A stretch of 43,911 nucleotides of DNA, from positions 1 through 43,911 of the forward strand of contig JABXHV010000072.1 of the NCBI GenBank assembly GCA_013373445.1. The letters run 5' to 3'. Below the pieces are notes generated by a model, which did no database searches, had not been told where the DNA came from, and saw nothing but the letters and a program-made list of their open reading frames with translations. Both the position numbers and the translations under genes were made by a program. Shown one piece after another: positions 7,479-15,796 of this stretch (the stretch's first letter is position 1; each line of letters starts with the position of its first letter). The DNA comes from Paracoccaceae bacterium (lineage in GTDB: Bacteria; Pseudomonadota; Alphaproteobacteria; Rhizobiales; Stappiaceae).

Positions 7479-8408
7479 TCAGCTCGCGAAACGTCCGGCG
7501 TCGGTCCCATAGTGGCTTACGTATCGCGCATTCAGGTTGGAAACCGGCATGATGACGAAAACATCTGTTGTTCCGAACTGATGATCGACGACGGCGCCAT
7601 CGCCGATGTAAGCACCGATCCTCAGATAGCCTTTGATCAGCGGTGGCAGGGCCCGCAGCGCTTCCTTCGGCTTCAGGTTCTCGGCTGGAAGCCGGTTCAT
7701 TTCGACGTGTAAATGATCGAGCGCCCTCACCTGCCACTCTTCCGGCGCGCTTGCCGAATGGTGGAGGAAGGAGAGCTGCTCTTGCATCAGCTCCGGGTTG
7801 GTACCTTCAATCGAAGCGCAACCGATCATAACGTCGATCTTGTGACGCAGCACATAGGCCCAGATGCCGTGCCAGAGCAATTCGACGGTTTTCTTGTTCC
7901 GATAGGGCTTTAAGACGCAGGATCGGCCAAGTTCCATAAAGCGTTTTGTCGGATTGGCTTCCAGAAGGGGTGCCAGATCAAATTCGTTTGCGGTGTAAAA
8001 TCCGTTGTGGCGTTCAGCAATATCCTGGCGCAGCAGGCGGTACGTCCCAACGATCTGCGGTGTGATACGGCCGAGCTTGTTGCGCTTTTTGGAAGCGTGA
8101 TCAATGACGAGCAAGTGATCGCAAATCGCGTCAAAGGGATCTGCATCGCGGCGGGTAAGCTGCGTCTGACCGTCTGCAATGGCGGACATCTCCTTATAGA
8201 AGACCCGGTAGCGTAGACGTTGGGCTTTTTTGACCTCTTTTGCGGTGCGCGCCAGACGCACTTCAAGATTGCCAATTTTCCCGAGAGTTTCACCTTGAGC
8301 TTCAAACAGATCGTGATCTATGGCTCTACCCTTTATGACCAGCGGAAAAGAGCTGGGTGCAAACTTTCGAACAAAGCTCTTTGGCGAAAGGTTCACTGCG
8401 CGTGTCAT
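7479..8408 (-). CDS. olsB: OlsB, L-ornithine N-alpha-acyltransferase (ornithine lipid synthesis)
   Basis: Transfers a 3-hydroxyacyl chain from ACP to ornithine, giving lyso-ornithine lipid, the first step of ornithine-lipid synthesis (known in Sinorhizobium; GNAT-type hemolysin-like family). 309 aa against about 296 in Sinorhizobium. Landmarks are RLRYRVFYKEM (about 64-74), VGTYRLLR, FMELGRSCVLKPYRNKKTVELLW and the C-terminal GDGAVVDHQFGTTDVFV segment. No transmembrane helix is visible; peripheral membrane association is likely. The partner gene olsA (O-acyltransferase) is not adjacent. A Pho-box-like triple repeat sits 126-154 bp upstream, suggesting induction by phosphate limitation. The start at 8408 agrees with family length. 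Confidence 0.9.
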   Translation of the reverse strand: MTRAVNLSPKSFVRKFAPSSFPLVIKGRAIDHDLFEAQGETLGKIGNLEVRLARTAKEVKKAQRLRYRVFYKEMSAIADGQTQLTRRDADPFDAICDHLLVIDHASKKRNKLGRITPQIVGTYRLLRQDIAERHNGFYTANEFDLAPLLEANPTKRFMELGRSCVLKPYRNKKTVELLWHGIWAYVLRHKIDVMIGCASIEGTNPELMQEQLSFLHHSASAPEEWQVRALDHLHVEMNRLPAENLKPKEALRALPPLIKGYLRIGAYIGDGAVVDHQFGTTDVFVIMPVSNLNARYVSHYGTDAGRFAS

Positions 8409-8533
8409 TTTAGGTTGTTCCTACCCCGATCCCGGACTGCCCCTGCTCCAGGGCAGCAGCCTTTGGATTACTTGATTTCACGGTCCGCTGAAAGACGTGG
8501 TCTGTCGACAAACCTTTTCATGCTTTGCCGTAG

Positions 8534-8562
8534 ATCACAGTTTTCCGTCAGAACGATGACAG
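8534..8562 (-). promoter_or_regulatory. Pho box (PhoB site) upstream of olsB
   Basis: Read on the minus strand, three 7-mers follow at an 11-bp period: CTGTCAT (8562-8556), CTGACGG (8551-8545) and CTGTGAT (8540-8534), separated by CGTT and AAAA. The alphaproteobacterial Pho box is CTGTCAT-N4-CTGTCAT. The units match 7/7, 4/7 and 6/7 with exact spacing. It is oriented toward olsB, a known PhoB target in Sinorhizobium. Hexamers of the promoter were not assigned. Confidence 0.65.
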
Positions 8563-8621
8563 TGCAAAACCAAGCGACGCTTTACAGCGTCAATCGTGGG
8601 ATAAAACGTTCCTTAGCCGTC

Positions 8622-11024
8622 TTATGTGACAGCTTTGCCGACCTTTGCAAGGGCTTCTTTGAGGCTGTCTGCTGACAAGGGTTTGGTCAGGTATCCTGTC
8701 ACACCAGCCGCCGCCGCCTTTTCGCGGGCATCCTGCATCACATCGGCTGTGACCATGAGGATGGGAACGGGTTGCTGGCCTGACTGCTGTTCGCGAGCCC
8801 GGATCTGCGTTGTCGCGGTGATTCCGTCGACCCCGGGCATGTGCATGTCCATGAGGATCGCGTCGAAATGGGTTGTCTCGGCAGCCTGCATCGCCTTTTC
8901 GCCGTCGGTCACCAGAACCGGTTCATGGCCGAGTTTTCGCAGTAAGGCTTCGCTGAGCAGCCTGTTGATGTCATTGTCTTCGGCGACCAGCAGTTTGAGC
9001 GGTCGTGATGGCGCCCGTTGTTTGTCCTTGTCTTGCGCCAGCGGGTCGATGACCGCACCAGCGTCCCAGGCAAGGCTTTTGGGCGTTTCTTCCAACAGAT
9101 TGAAAATGGTTTGGGTGAGGCTGTCCATCCGGATCGGTCGGATCAAATAGGCAGTGTAACCGGCTTTCCGCAGACGTTCGAGGCGGTCGCGTTCGCTTGG
9201 CAGAACCATGATGACGGCCGGAATAGAAGGACCGCTCAAATGGGCACCGGCCAACCAGCCAGCGCTGTCAGACAGCGATGAGTTGTCGACGACCAGGAGA
9301 TCGGCTGTTGCCAGATGCTCGTCGAGACTATCTGAACCCGGGATGCAGGTAATCGTCTGCACGCCGACACCTGCCAGTCGATCGCAGATCAAACGGGGTT
9401 CGACCTTGCCTTCGCTGATAATGACCACTTTTTTTCCGAAGGCATGGTCTGGTGCCTTGATGTGATCGGTCGAATTCAATGCTTCCGGCACAGGAATTGA
9501 GACAAAAAACTCTGCACCGCCATCAGGATGCGGTGTTGCCGAGATCGTCCCATCCATCAGCTCTGTTAGACGCTGCGCGATCGCAAGACCCAGTCCGGTA
9601 CCATCGAACTTTCGGGTCGGCCCGTGGTCGATTTGCTCGAATTCCTGAAACAGACGGTCTGCCTGAGACGCTTCAAAGCCGATGCCGGTATCGAGCACCC
9701 GAATTTGCAGCAGCGAGCCGCCAGAAGTGTTCTCAACCCCATCGATTTCGAGCGAAATACCTCCGGTATCTGTAAACTTGATGCCGTTGCCGATCAGATT
9801 GAAGAGAATCTGACGGACCCGCGGTGCGTCAATCGTAACGGTTTCAGGCAGGTTGGGATTGATGCGCGCGCCAATTTCCAGCCCTTTTGCGTGGGCTTTG
9901 GGTGCGAGAACCTCGGCCACATTCTCGGCGATCGATTTGACGGATGCAGGCGCTGTTTGAAGCTCAAACTTGCCAGCTTCCACCTTGGAAAAGTCCAGCA
10001 CTTCGTCGATCAGCATCAGCAACGTTTCACCGGAAGATTGCAGGGCTTCGATATAGGCGGTCTGCTCTTTGGTGACACGGGTGTCGCGCAACAAAGACGC
10101 CATCCCGAGGATGCCGTTCAGTGGTGTGCGGATCTCATGACTGACCGTAGCCAAAAAACGTGACTTGGCTTCGTTGGAGGATTCCGCGCTATGGCGCGCG
10201 GCGAGCAACTCGTCTTCGATCAATCGACGGTCCGTCACGTCGCGCAGAACGGTCTGGATCATCGGTTCTTCACTTTGGGCATCGCGAACACTGCTATCGA
10301 TGCGCGAAAACCAGCGGCGACCCTGATTTGTTTGCAGCAGGATGTCGCCGAAGTCACTGTCTTCGTATTCTTGAAAACGATCGGGCGAGGCCAGATCCTG
10401 CTCGACACGAGGCAGTATCAAGGACGTCCCGATCAAGGGTTCATGCAGCCCGCCAAAGGCTTTTTCAGCGGCCCTGTTGGCATAAACGACTTCCCGGTCG
10501 AGATCCCGGCGCAGAACAATGTCGCCAAGCGTTGAAAGAATGCTGGACTGGCGCTCATCCCGCTCGCGGAGTTCCCAGGCCGTGTCTTCAAGTTCTTCCG
10601 ATTTGGCCTGCTCTGCACGAAGCTGGGCCGCCTGATGCGCAATTGTCGCCTGTGCCCGGCTCAGGTCATCGACCTGCATCCGCCAGACAGCGAGCGCGCC
10701 CGCGAAAAAGGCTGCAAGAGGTGCATAAAACAAGGTCGCTGGTTGTGCGATCAGAACAAAGGCACCGATTGCCCCTGCCACAGCGCCGAATGTCGCCAGG
10801 TTCAAAAATACCTTTGAGGGCTTCGGTGATGCAATGAACTGCTCTTCAGGCGGCAGTTTGGACTCGTCTTCGCTCTTGTGTTGCACTTCCTCGGCATCTG
10901 CACGTTTGAAGGCTTCGTCTTGAGCGAATTCTTTGATGGATGGATCACCAGCTTGCTCTTCCATCGGCTTCTTTGCAGTGCCTTCGGAGGAATTGTGCTG
11001 CGCGCGCTTTTGGGGGCTTTTCAA
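8622..11024 (-). CDS. Hybrid sensor histidine kinase with PAS, degenerate and intact receiver domains
   Basis: 800-aa membrane-bound hybrid kinase of unknown stimulus. In order: an acidic/polar cytosolic N-terminus (1-70); two close transmembrane helices (about 73-112) with almost no periplasmic loop; a coiled coil (about 120-158); a PAS domain (about 160-265, ending in RDVTDRR); HisKA with His296 in SHEIRTPLNG; HATPase with Asn413, DTGIG (445-449) and GTGLGL (475-480); a receiver-like domain (about 530-645) lacking the acidic pair at its first strand (VVIISEGK); then an intact receiver (about 676-798) with Asp726 in LMDMHMPG and Lys in the LTKP motif. Sensing is probably of membrane or cytosolic signals. 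No response regulator is adjacent. Confidence 0.92.
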   Translation of the reverse strand: MKSPQKRAQHNSSEGTAKKPMEEQAGDPSIKEFAQDEAFKRADAEEVQHKSEDESKLPPEEQFIASPKPSKVFLNLATFGAVAGAIGAFVLIAQPATLFYAPLAAFFAGALAVWRMQVDDLSRAQATIAHQAAQLRAEQAKSEELEDTAWELRERDERQSSILSTLGDIVLRRDLDREVVYANRAAEKAFGGLHEPLIGTSLILPRVEQDLASPDRFQEYEDSDFGDILLQTNQGRRWFSRIDSSVRDAQSEEPMIQTVLRDVTDRRLIEDELLAARHSAESSNEAKSRFLATVSHEIRTPLNGILGMASLLRDTRVTKEQTAYIEALQSSGETLLMLIDEVLDFSKVEAGKFELQTAPASVKSIAENVAEVLAPKAHAKGLEIGARINPNLPETVTIDAPRVRQILFNLIGNGIKFTDTGGISLEIDGVENTSGGSLLQIRVLDTGIGFEASQADRLFQEFEQIDHGPTRKFDGTGLGLAIAQRLTELMDGTISATPHPDGGAEFFVSIPVPEALNSTDHIKAPDHAFGKKVVIISEGKVEPRLICDRLAGVGVQTITCIPGSDSLDEHLATADLLVVDNSSLSDSAGWLAGAHLSGPSIPAVIMVLPSERDRLERLRKAGYTAYLIRPIRMDSLTQTIFNLLEETPKSLAWDAGAVIDPLAQDKDKQRAPSRPLKLLVAEDNDINRLLSEALLRKLGHEPVLVTDGEKAMQAAETTHFDAILMDMHMPGVDGITATTQIRAREQQSGQQPVPILMVTADVMQDAREKAAAAGVTGYLTKPLSADSLKEALAKVGKAVT

Positions 11025-11110
11025 GGGTAGATCCTGCTCAAGAAACTCGTTGGTGAATTTCTAGCAGTTAAGGATTGAGAAACCGTTTCTTTGACACACG
11101 GGATTGCTGG

Positions 11111-12637
11111 TCAGGCGGCATGCGCCAATATCGACCTGCCGCGATAGCTCAAGGCTTCGGCTAGATGCACTTTCTGGACGGTTTCCAGGCCATCAAGATC
11201 GGCAAGCGTGCGCGCAAGCTTCATCACCCGGTGATAGCCGCGAGCGCTGAGCGCGAGCGCATTGGCAGCATCCTGCAGAAAACTCATGTTCTTGGCATCA
11301 ACTTTCACCAGGCTTTCCACCATGTTGGGCGGCGCAAGTGCATTGGTTTGTGTCGGGGTTCCAAGCGCCGCATAGCGTTCACGCTGGATCTCGCGCGCTC
11401 TGGCAACCCGCTTGGCCACCACTTCGGAGGCCTCGCCATTGCTGGCCCCAATCAGGTCCGCCGCAGTGACTGCGGGAACCTCGATCCTGAGGTCGATACG
11501 ATCCAGAAACGGCCCGGAAACCCTAGCCTGATAATCGCTGGCGCAGCGGTCGCCGCGCCGACATTGGTGGCCCGGTGCACCGGCATAGCCGCACCGGCAG
11601 GGGTTCATCGCGGCGATCAGTTGAAATCGGGCTGGATAGGTAACCCGGTGATTTGCTCGTGCGATCACCGCTTCGCCGGTTTCCAGCGGTTGACGCAGGC
11701 TGTCCAGCACTTGGGGATTGAACTCGGGCAGCTCATCGAGAAACAGGACGCCGTTATGGGCGAGCGACACTTCGCCTGGCTTGGCACGCAGGCCGCCACC
11801 AACAAGCGCGGCCATGGAGGCCGAATGATGGGGCGCGCGAAAGGGTCGCCGATCGCTGAGACGCCCCTCTGCCAATGTGCCCGCGAGGGATGCAATCATC
11901 GAGACGTCCAGCAACTCACGCGGCTGAAGGGGTGGCAGAATGGAAGGCAGACGGCTGGCCAGCATGGACTTGCCGGCGCCCGGAGGCCCACAAAACAAGA
12001 GGTTATGCCCACCAGCCGCTGCAATCTCCAAAGCCCGCTTTGCGCTTTCCTGTCCCTTGATGTCGGCAAGGTCCGGCAGGGAGCTCGGCGCGGGCTGAAG
12101 CTTGGCATTTGGCCGGGAAAGCACCTGTGTCCCCTTGAAGTGATTGGCGAGCTGGATCAGGGAGTTCGGGGCCAGAATATCCATCTCAGGATCCGCCCAT
12201 GCGGCCTCGCTGCCGCTTTCGGAGGGGCAAATCAACCCCTTGCCAAGCGTGTTGGCGCCAATTGCTGCGGGTAGGACGCCTGCCACGGGCGCCAGACGCC
12301 CATCAAGGCCGAGTTCACCCAAAACCGCATAGTCATTTAAAAGATCTGCTGGAATGGCACCGATGGCCGCCATCACCCCCAGTGCAATCGGAAGATCGTA
12401 ATGAGAGCCTTCCTTGGGCAAATCGGCTGGTGCCAGATTGACGGTGACCCGTTTGGCCGGAAGGGCGAGCCCGGAAGCATGAAGGGCGGAGCGGACACGT
12501 TCGCGGCTTTCTCCAACCGCCTTGTCAGGAAGGCCGACAATCGTAAAAGCAACCATGCCCGGGCCGACCTGGACCTGTACATCGACCGGCAAGGCGTAAA
12601 CGCCTTCAAACGCAACAGTGGTAACGCGACTAACCAT
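11111..12637 (-). CDS. comM: ComM/YifB family Mg-chelatase-like AAA+ ATPase
   Basis: Hexameric AAA+ helicase; ComM promotes branch migration during natural transformation in Vibrio, and the family is widespread in bacteria that are not known to be competent. 508 aa, full family length. The N-terminal ChlI-like domain (VGLPDKAVGESRERVRSAL) is followed by Walker A GPPGAGKS, Walker B VLFLDELPEF, and the C-terminal zinc-like CRCGYAGAPGHQC segment plus SARGYHRVMKLART. Start set at 12637 (MVSRVTTVAFEG), the usual family N-terminus; the frame stays open further upstream but that part is not conserved-looking. A LexA-type box lies 58-72 bp upstream, implying SOS control. Confidence 0.93.
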   Translation of the reverse strand: MVSRVTTVAFEGVYALPVDVQVQVGPGMVAFTIVGLPDKAVGESRERVRSALHASGLALPAKRVTVNLAPADLPKEGSHYDLPIALGVMAAIGAIPADLLNDYAVLGELGLDGRLAPVAGVLPAAIGANTLGKGLICPSESGSEAAWADPEMDILAPNSLIQLANHFKGTQVLSRPNAKLQPAPSSLPDLADIKGQESAKRALEIAAAGGHNLLFCGPPGAGKSMLASRLPSILPPLQPRELLDVSMIASLAGTLAEGRLSDRRPFRAPHHSASMAALVGGGLRAKPGEVSLAHNGVLFLDELPEFNPQVLDSLRQPLETGEAVIARANHRVTYPARFQLIAAMNPCRCGYAGAPGHQCRRGDRCASDYQARVSGPFLDRIDLRIEVPAVTAADLIGASNGEASEVVAKRVARAREIQRERYAALGTPTQTNALAPPNMVESLVKVDAKNMSFLQDAANALALSARGYHRVMKLARTLADLDGLETVQKVHLAEALSYRGRSILAHAA

Positions 12638-12655
12638 TCCAATACACCACCAATA

Positions 12656-12678
12656 AGTGCATTTAAATAAAATACACT
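12656..12678. repeat. AT-rich inverted repeat in the comM leader
   Basis: AGTGCATTT (12656-12664) and AAATACACT (12670-12678) pair as an inverted repeat, 8 of 9 positions, around AAATA. It lies between the comM start and the LexA-type box and may be an operator or part of the promoter; the -10 region is expected here. Confidence 0.4.
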
Positions 12679-12694
12679 CTTGATGGAAAATCAA

Positions 12695-12709
12695 GAACAA
12701 AAATAGAAC
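12695..12709 (-). promoter_or_regulatory. Candidate LexA (SOS) box upstream of comM
   Basis: On the minus strand the sequence reads GTTC-TATTTTT-GTTC, a perfect match to the alphaproteobacterial SOS box GTTC-N7-GTTC. It is 58 bp upstream of the comM start, in intergenic DNA and in the right orientation, with an AT-rich spacer as is typical. Confidence 0.55.
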
Positions 12710-12751
12710 ACGTTATCTTCTGGCGCAAATCGATTTGAAGCGGAGCCTGAT

Positions 12752-12774
12752 GACGAGGCCTAGTGCGCCTCGTC
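12752..12774 (-). other. Hairpin spanning the polA stop codon
   Basis: GACGAGGC (12752-12759) and GCCTCGTC (12767-12774) form a perfect 8-bp stem around a 7-nt loop that contains the polA stop codon. No T-run follows on the minus strand, so it is not a classical intrinsic terminator; it may stabilise the mRNA end or act with Rho. Confidence 0.45.
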
Positions 12775-15741
12775 CCAATTGTCTGCGGCCCGTGCGTCCA
12801 CCTGAAGAGGTACCGAAAGCTTGAGCACCGGCTCGCAGGCGTTTTCCATAACCTCGGTTATGACCGGAATTGTCTTGTCCACCTGGTCTTCCGGCACCTC
12901 AAAAATCAATTCGTCATGCACTTGCAGAAGCATTTGCGCGTCGAGTTTAGAGTTGTTCAGCTTGTCTTCCATCCGAACCATCGCGCGACGCAGGATGTCG
13001 GCTGCTGACCCCTGAATCGGCGCATTGATTGCGGCCCGCTCAAAGAAGGCCCGCATGTTCGGGTTCTTGGTGTTCACCTCGGGATAATGCGCCTTGCGAC
13101 CGAAGATGGTCGAGACGTAGCCGTTGGCGTGAACGTCGCGTTTGACCTCTTCCATATAGTCCTTGATGCCGGGAAAGCGTGCGAAATAGGTCTTGATGTA
13201 GTCGCTTGCCTCACCTCTGGAAATGCCGAGTTGGGCGGCCAGACCAAAGGCGGAAATGCCATAGATGATACCGAAATTGATCGCCTTGGCCCGGCGTCGC
13301 ACGCTTGGGTCCATGCCTTCAATCGGCACGCCGAACATTTCCGAGGCGGTCATGGCGTGAATGTCGAGCCCGTCGGCAAATGCTTTCTTGAGCTGCGGGA
13401 TATCAGCCATATGCGCCAGAACGCGCAATTCAATCTGACTGTAATCGGCAGAAATCAGCTTTGACCCCTTTGCGGCGACAAATGCCTTGCGGATCTTCCG
13501 GCCATCTTCGGTCCGCACCGGAATGTTCTGCAGGTTCGGTTCTGAAGATGACAGGCGCCCTGTTGTCGTGGAGGCGAGCGAATACGATGTATGAACCCGC
13601 TTGGTTTCGGGATGTATGCGCCCGGGCAGCGCATCCGAATAGGTGGATTTCAGCTTCGAGAGCTGGCGCCAGGAGACAATCCGGGAAGGGAGTTCATGAC
13701 CTTCTGCGGCCAGATCATCAAGCACAGAGGCGGATGTGGACCACGCCCCGGTCTTGGTCTTCTTGCCACCCGGCAATCCCATTTTGCCAAACAGGATATC
13801 CCCCAGCTGTTTCGGAGAGCCGATGTTGAAGCTTTCGCCGGCAAGTTCATGGATTTCGCTTTCCAATGCTGCCATGCCTTGCGCAAAATCGCCGGAGAGA
13901 CGCGAAAGCATTTGGCGATCCACCGAAATGCCGCGTTTTTCCATGCGTGCCAGCACGGGCACCATTGGGCGCTCAAGTCGCTCGTAAAGCGTCGCCATAT
14001 GCTCGGACACCAGCCGTGGTTTCAGCACTTGCCAGAGGCGCAAGGTGACGTCGGCATCTTCAGCAGCATAAGGCGTTGCCTTGTCCAGGCTCACCTTGTC
14101 GAAGGTGATCATTGACTTGCCGGAACCACAGACCTCCTTGAACGGGATTGGTGTATGACCGAGCCATCGTTCTGACAGCTCATCCATGCCGTTGCCGCCC
14201 CTGCCCGCATCAAGCGCATAAGATAGCAACATCGTGTCATCGAACGGTGCAATGGCCACGCCGTAGCGGCTCATGACCAGCCAGTCGTATTTCAGGTTTT
14301 GTGCAATTTTCAGGACTGCAGGATCTTCAAGCATCGGCTTGAGTACCTCAAGCGCCTGATCCATCGGGATTTGTCCCTCGACCAGGCCGCCGCCGCCCAG
14401 AAGGTCACCTTCTCCGTCCACGTGGCCCAGTGGAATATAACAGGCCTTTCCAGGCGCTGTGGCGAGCGAGATACCAACCAGTTCGGCCTGCATCGCATCA
14501 AGCGACGTCGTCTCGGTGTCAAAAGCCACGTGACCGACTTCATAGGCTTCGGCGACCCAGGTCTTGAGACGATCAAGATCTATCACGGTTTCATATGTTG
14601 AGCGATCGATCACCGTGGACTTGGCCGCTTCGATGCGGGCATCAGAAACCGTTTGCGGGACCATCATGTCGCCGTCGACCGGCGCATCATTGCTGCTGGT
14701 GCTCGATGTTTCTGGAGCTGCGGCTGGCGCGTGTTCGACCATTCGGCCCTTGTGGTCCGGAACGTCCCATCCAGCGACCTGGAAATCAGCAGGCTCGATA
14801 TTGGCAATTTCTGCCGAAGTGGTTTCTGCGACACGTTTGGTCAGTGTCGTCAGGCCCATGGCCTTCAGGAAGCCGACAGCTTTTGGGCCATCGATGTCCG
14901 TGACACTCAGATCTCCGACGGGCACCACGACCGGCACGTCCTGCTTCAAGGTCACGAGCTGCTTTGATACCCGGGCTTGTTCGGCAAACTCGATCAGATT
15001 TTCGCGGCGCTTGTTCTGCTTGATCTCGGATGCACGCTCCAAAAGCGTTTCCAGGTCACCATATTCGTTGATCAGGAGCGCGGCGGTCTTCAGGCCGATG
15101 CCCGGGACCCCCGGCACATTGTCGACACTGTCGCCGGCGAGTGATTGCACTTCGATGACTTTATCCGGCCCGACACCAAATTTTTCAAAGACTTCAGCCT
15201 CGCCAAAGATCTTGTTCTTCATCGTATCGATCATGCCGACGTTGGGACCGATCAACTGCATCAGGTCCTTGTCGCCCGACACGATTGTCACTCGGGCGCC
15301 CAGCGCGGCTGCCTGCGTCGCGTAGGTCGCGATCAGATCGTCGGCTTCAAAGCCTTCCTGCTCCACACAATGAACGGAAAACGCCCGTGTTGCTTCGCGG
15401 ATCAATCCGAACTGGGGAACCAGATCTTCGGGGGGCTCAGGCCGCTGTGCCTTGTACTCCGGATAAATATCTGAGCGGAATGTCTTTGATGAATGGTCAA
15501 AAATGACGGCGAAATGGGTCGGTTCGTCGCCCTTCTCCGGGCTTAGGCCCTCCTGCAACAGCTTCCATAGCATGTTGCAAAATCCGGATACGGCCCCGAT
15601 CGGCAGGCCGTCAGGCTTGCGCGTCAACGGCGGCAGCGCGTGATAGGCGCGGAAGATAAACGTGGACCCATCGACCAGGATAAGGTGGTCGTCGGAGCTC
15701 AAATTGGAATGTGCAGTTTCTGTCGGCATGGCGCGGATCAT
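12760..15741 (-). CDS. polA: DNA polymerase I
   Basis: Replication and repair polymerase that removes RNA primers and fills gaps. 993 aa. The 5'-3' exonuclease (about 15-310) starts with LILVDGSTFIFRAYHALPP and has GDKDLMQL and the GIGLKTA H3TH motif. The 3'-5' proofreading domain is present and looks active: Asp408 and Glu410 in AFDTETTSL, and NLKYDW. The polymerase A-family domain has motif A with Asp766 (SADYSQIELR), the O-helix RRRAKAINFGIIYG and motif C Asp943 (QVHDELIFE). The start is either 15741 or the ATG four codons later; GTGAGG lies just before the first. It lies downstream of, and co-oriented with, the acyltransferase gene with a 55-bp gap. Confidence 0.96.
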   Translation of the reverse strand: MIRAMPTETAHSNLSSDDHLILVDGSTFIFRAYHALPPLTRKPDGLPIGAVSGFCNMLWKLLQEGLSPEKGDEPTHFAVIFDHSSKTFRSDIYPEYKAQRPEPPEDLVPQFGLIREATRAFSVHCVEQEGFEADDLIATYATQAAALGARVTIVSGDKDLMQLIGPNVGMIDTMKNKIFGEAEVFEKFGVGPDKVIEVQSLAGDSVDNVPGVPGIGLKTAALLINEYGDLETLLERASEIKQNKRRENLIEFAEQARVSKQLVTLKQDVPVVVPVGDLSVTDIDGPKAVGFLKAMGLTTLTKRVAETTSAEIANIEPADFQVAGWDVPDHKGRMVEHAPAAAPETSSTSSNDAPVDGDMMVPQTVSDARIEAAKSTVIDRSTYETVIDLDRLKTWVAEAYEVGHVAFDTETTSLDAMQAELVGISLATAPGKACYIPLGHVDGEGDLLGGGGLVEGQIPMDQALEVLKPMLEDPAVLKIAQNLKYDWLVMSRYGVAIAPFDDTMLLSYALDAGRGGNGMDELSERWLGHTPIPFKEVCGSGKSMITFDKVSLDKATPYAAEDADVTLRLWQVLKPRLVSEHMATLYERLERPMVPVLARMEKRGISVDRQMLSRLSGDFAQGMAALESEIHELAGESFNIGSPKQLGDILFGKMGLPGGKKTKTGAWSTSASVLDDLAAEGHELPSRIVSWRQLSKLKSTYSDALPGRIHPETKRVHTSYSLASTTTGRLSSSEPNLQNIPVRTEDGRKIRKAFVAAKGSKLISADYSQIELRVLAHMADIPQLKKAFADGLDIHAMTASEMFGVPIEGMDPSVRRRAKAINFGIIYGISAFGLAAQLGISRGEASDYIKTYFARFPGIKDYMEEVKRDVHANGYVSTIFGRKAHYPEVNTKNPNMRAFFERAAINAPIQGSAADILRRAMVRMEDKLNNSKLDAQMLLQVHDELIFEVPEDQVDKTIPVITEVMENACEPVLKLSVPLQVDARAADNWDEAH

Positions 15742-15796
15742 GCCCTCACAAGGAAGCAGAAGAAAGAGCTAATGCGCTTCCTTCTGCAATCTCTTG

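Noticed and set aside
12678-12696. TCTTGAT / ATCAAGA hairpin as a terminator for polA
   Set aside because: The stem is only 7 bp and AT-rich, it is followed by a weak T-rich stretch on the minus strand and overlaps the LexA-type box, so a promoter role is more likely.
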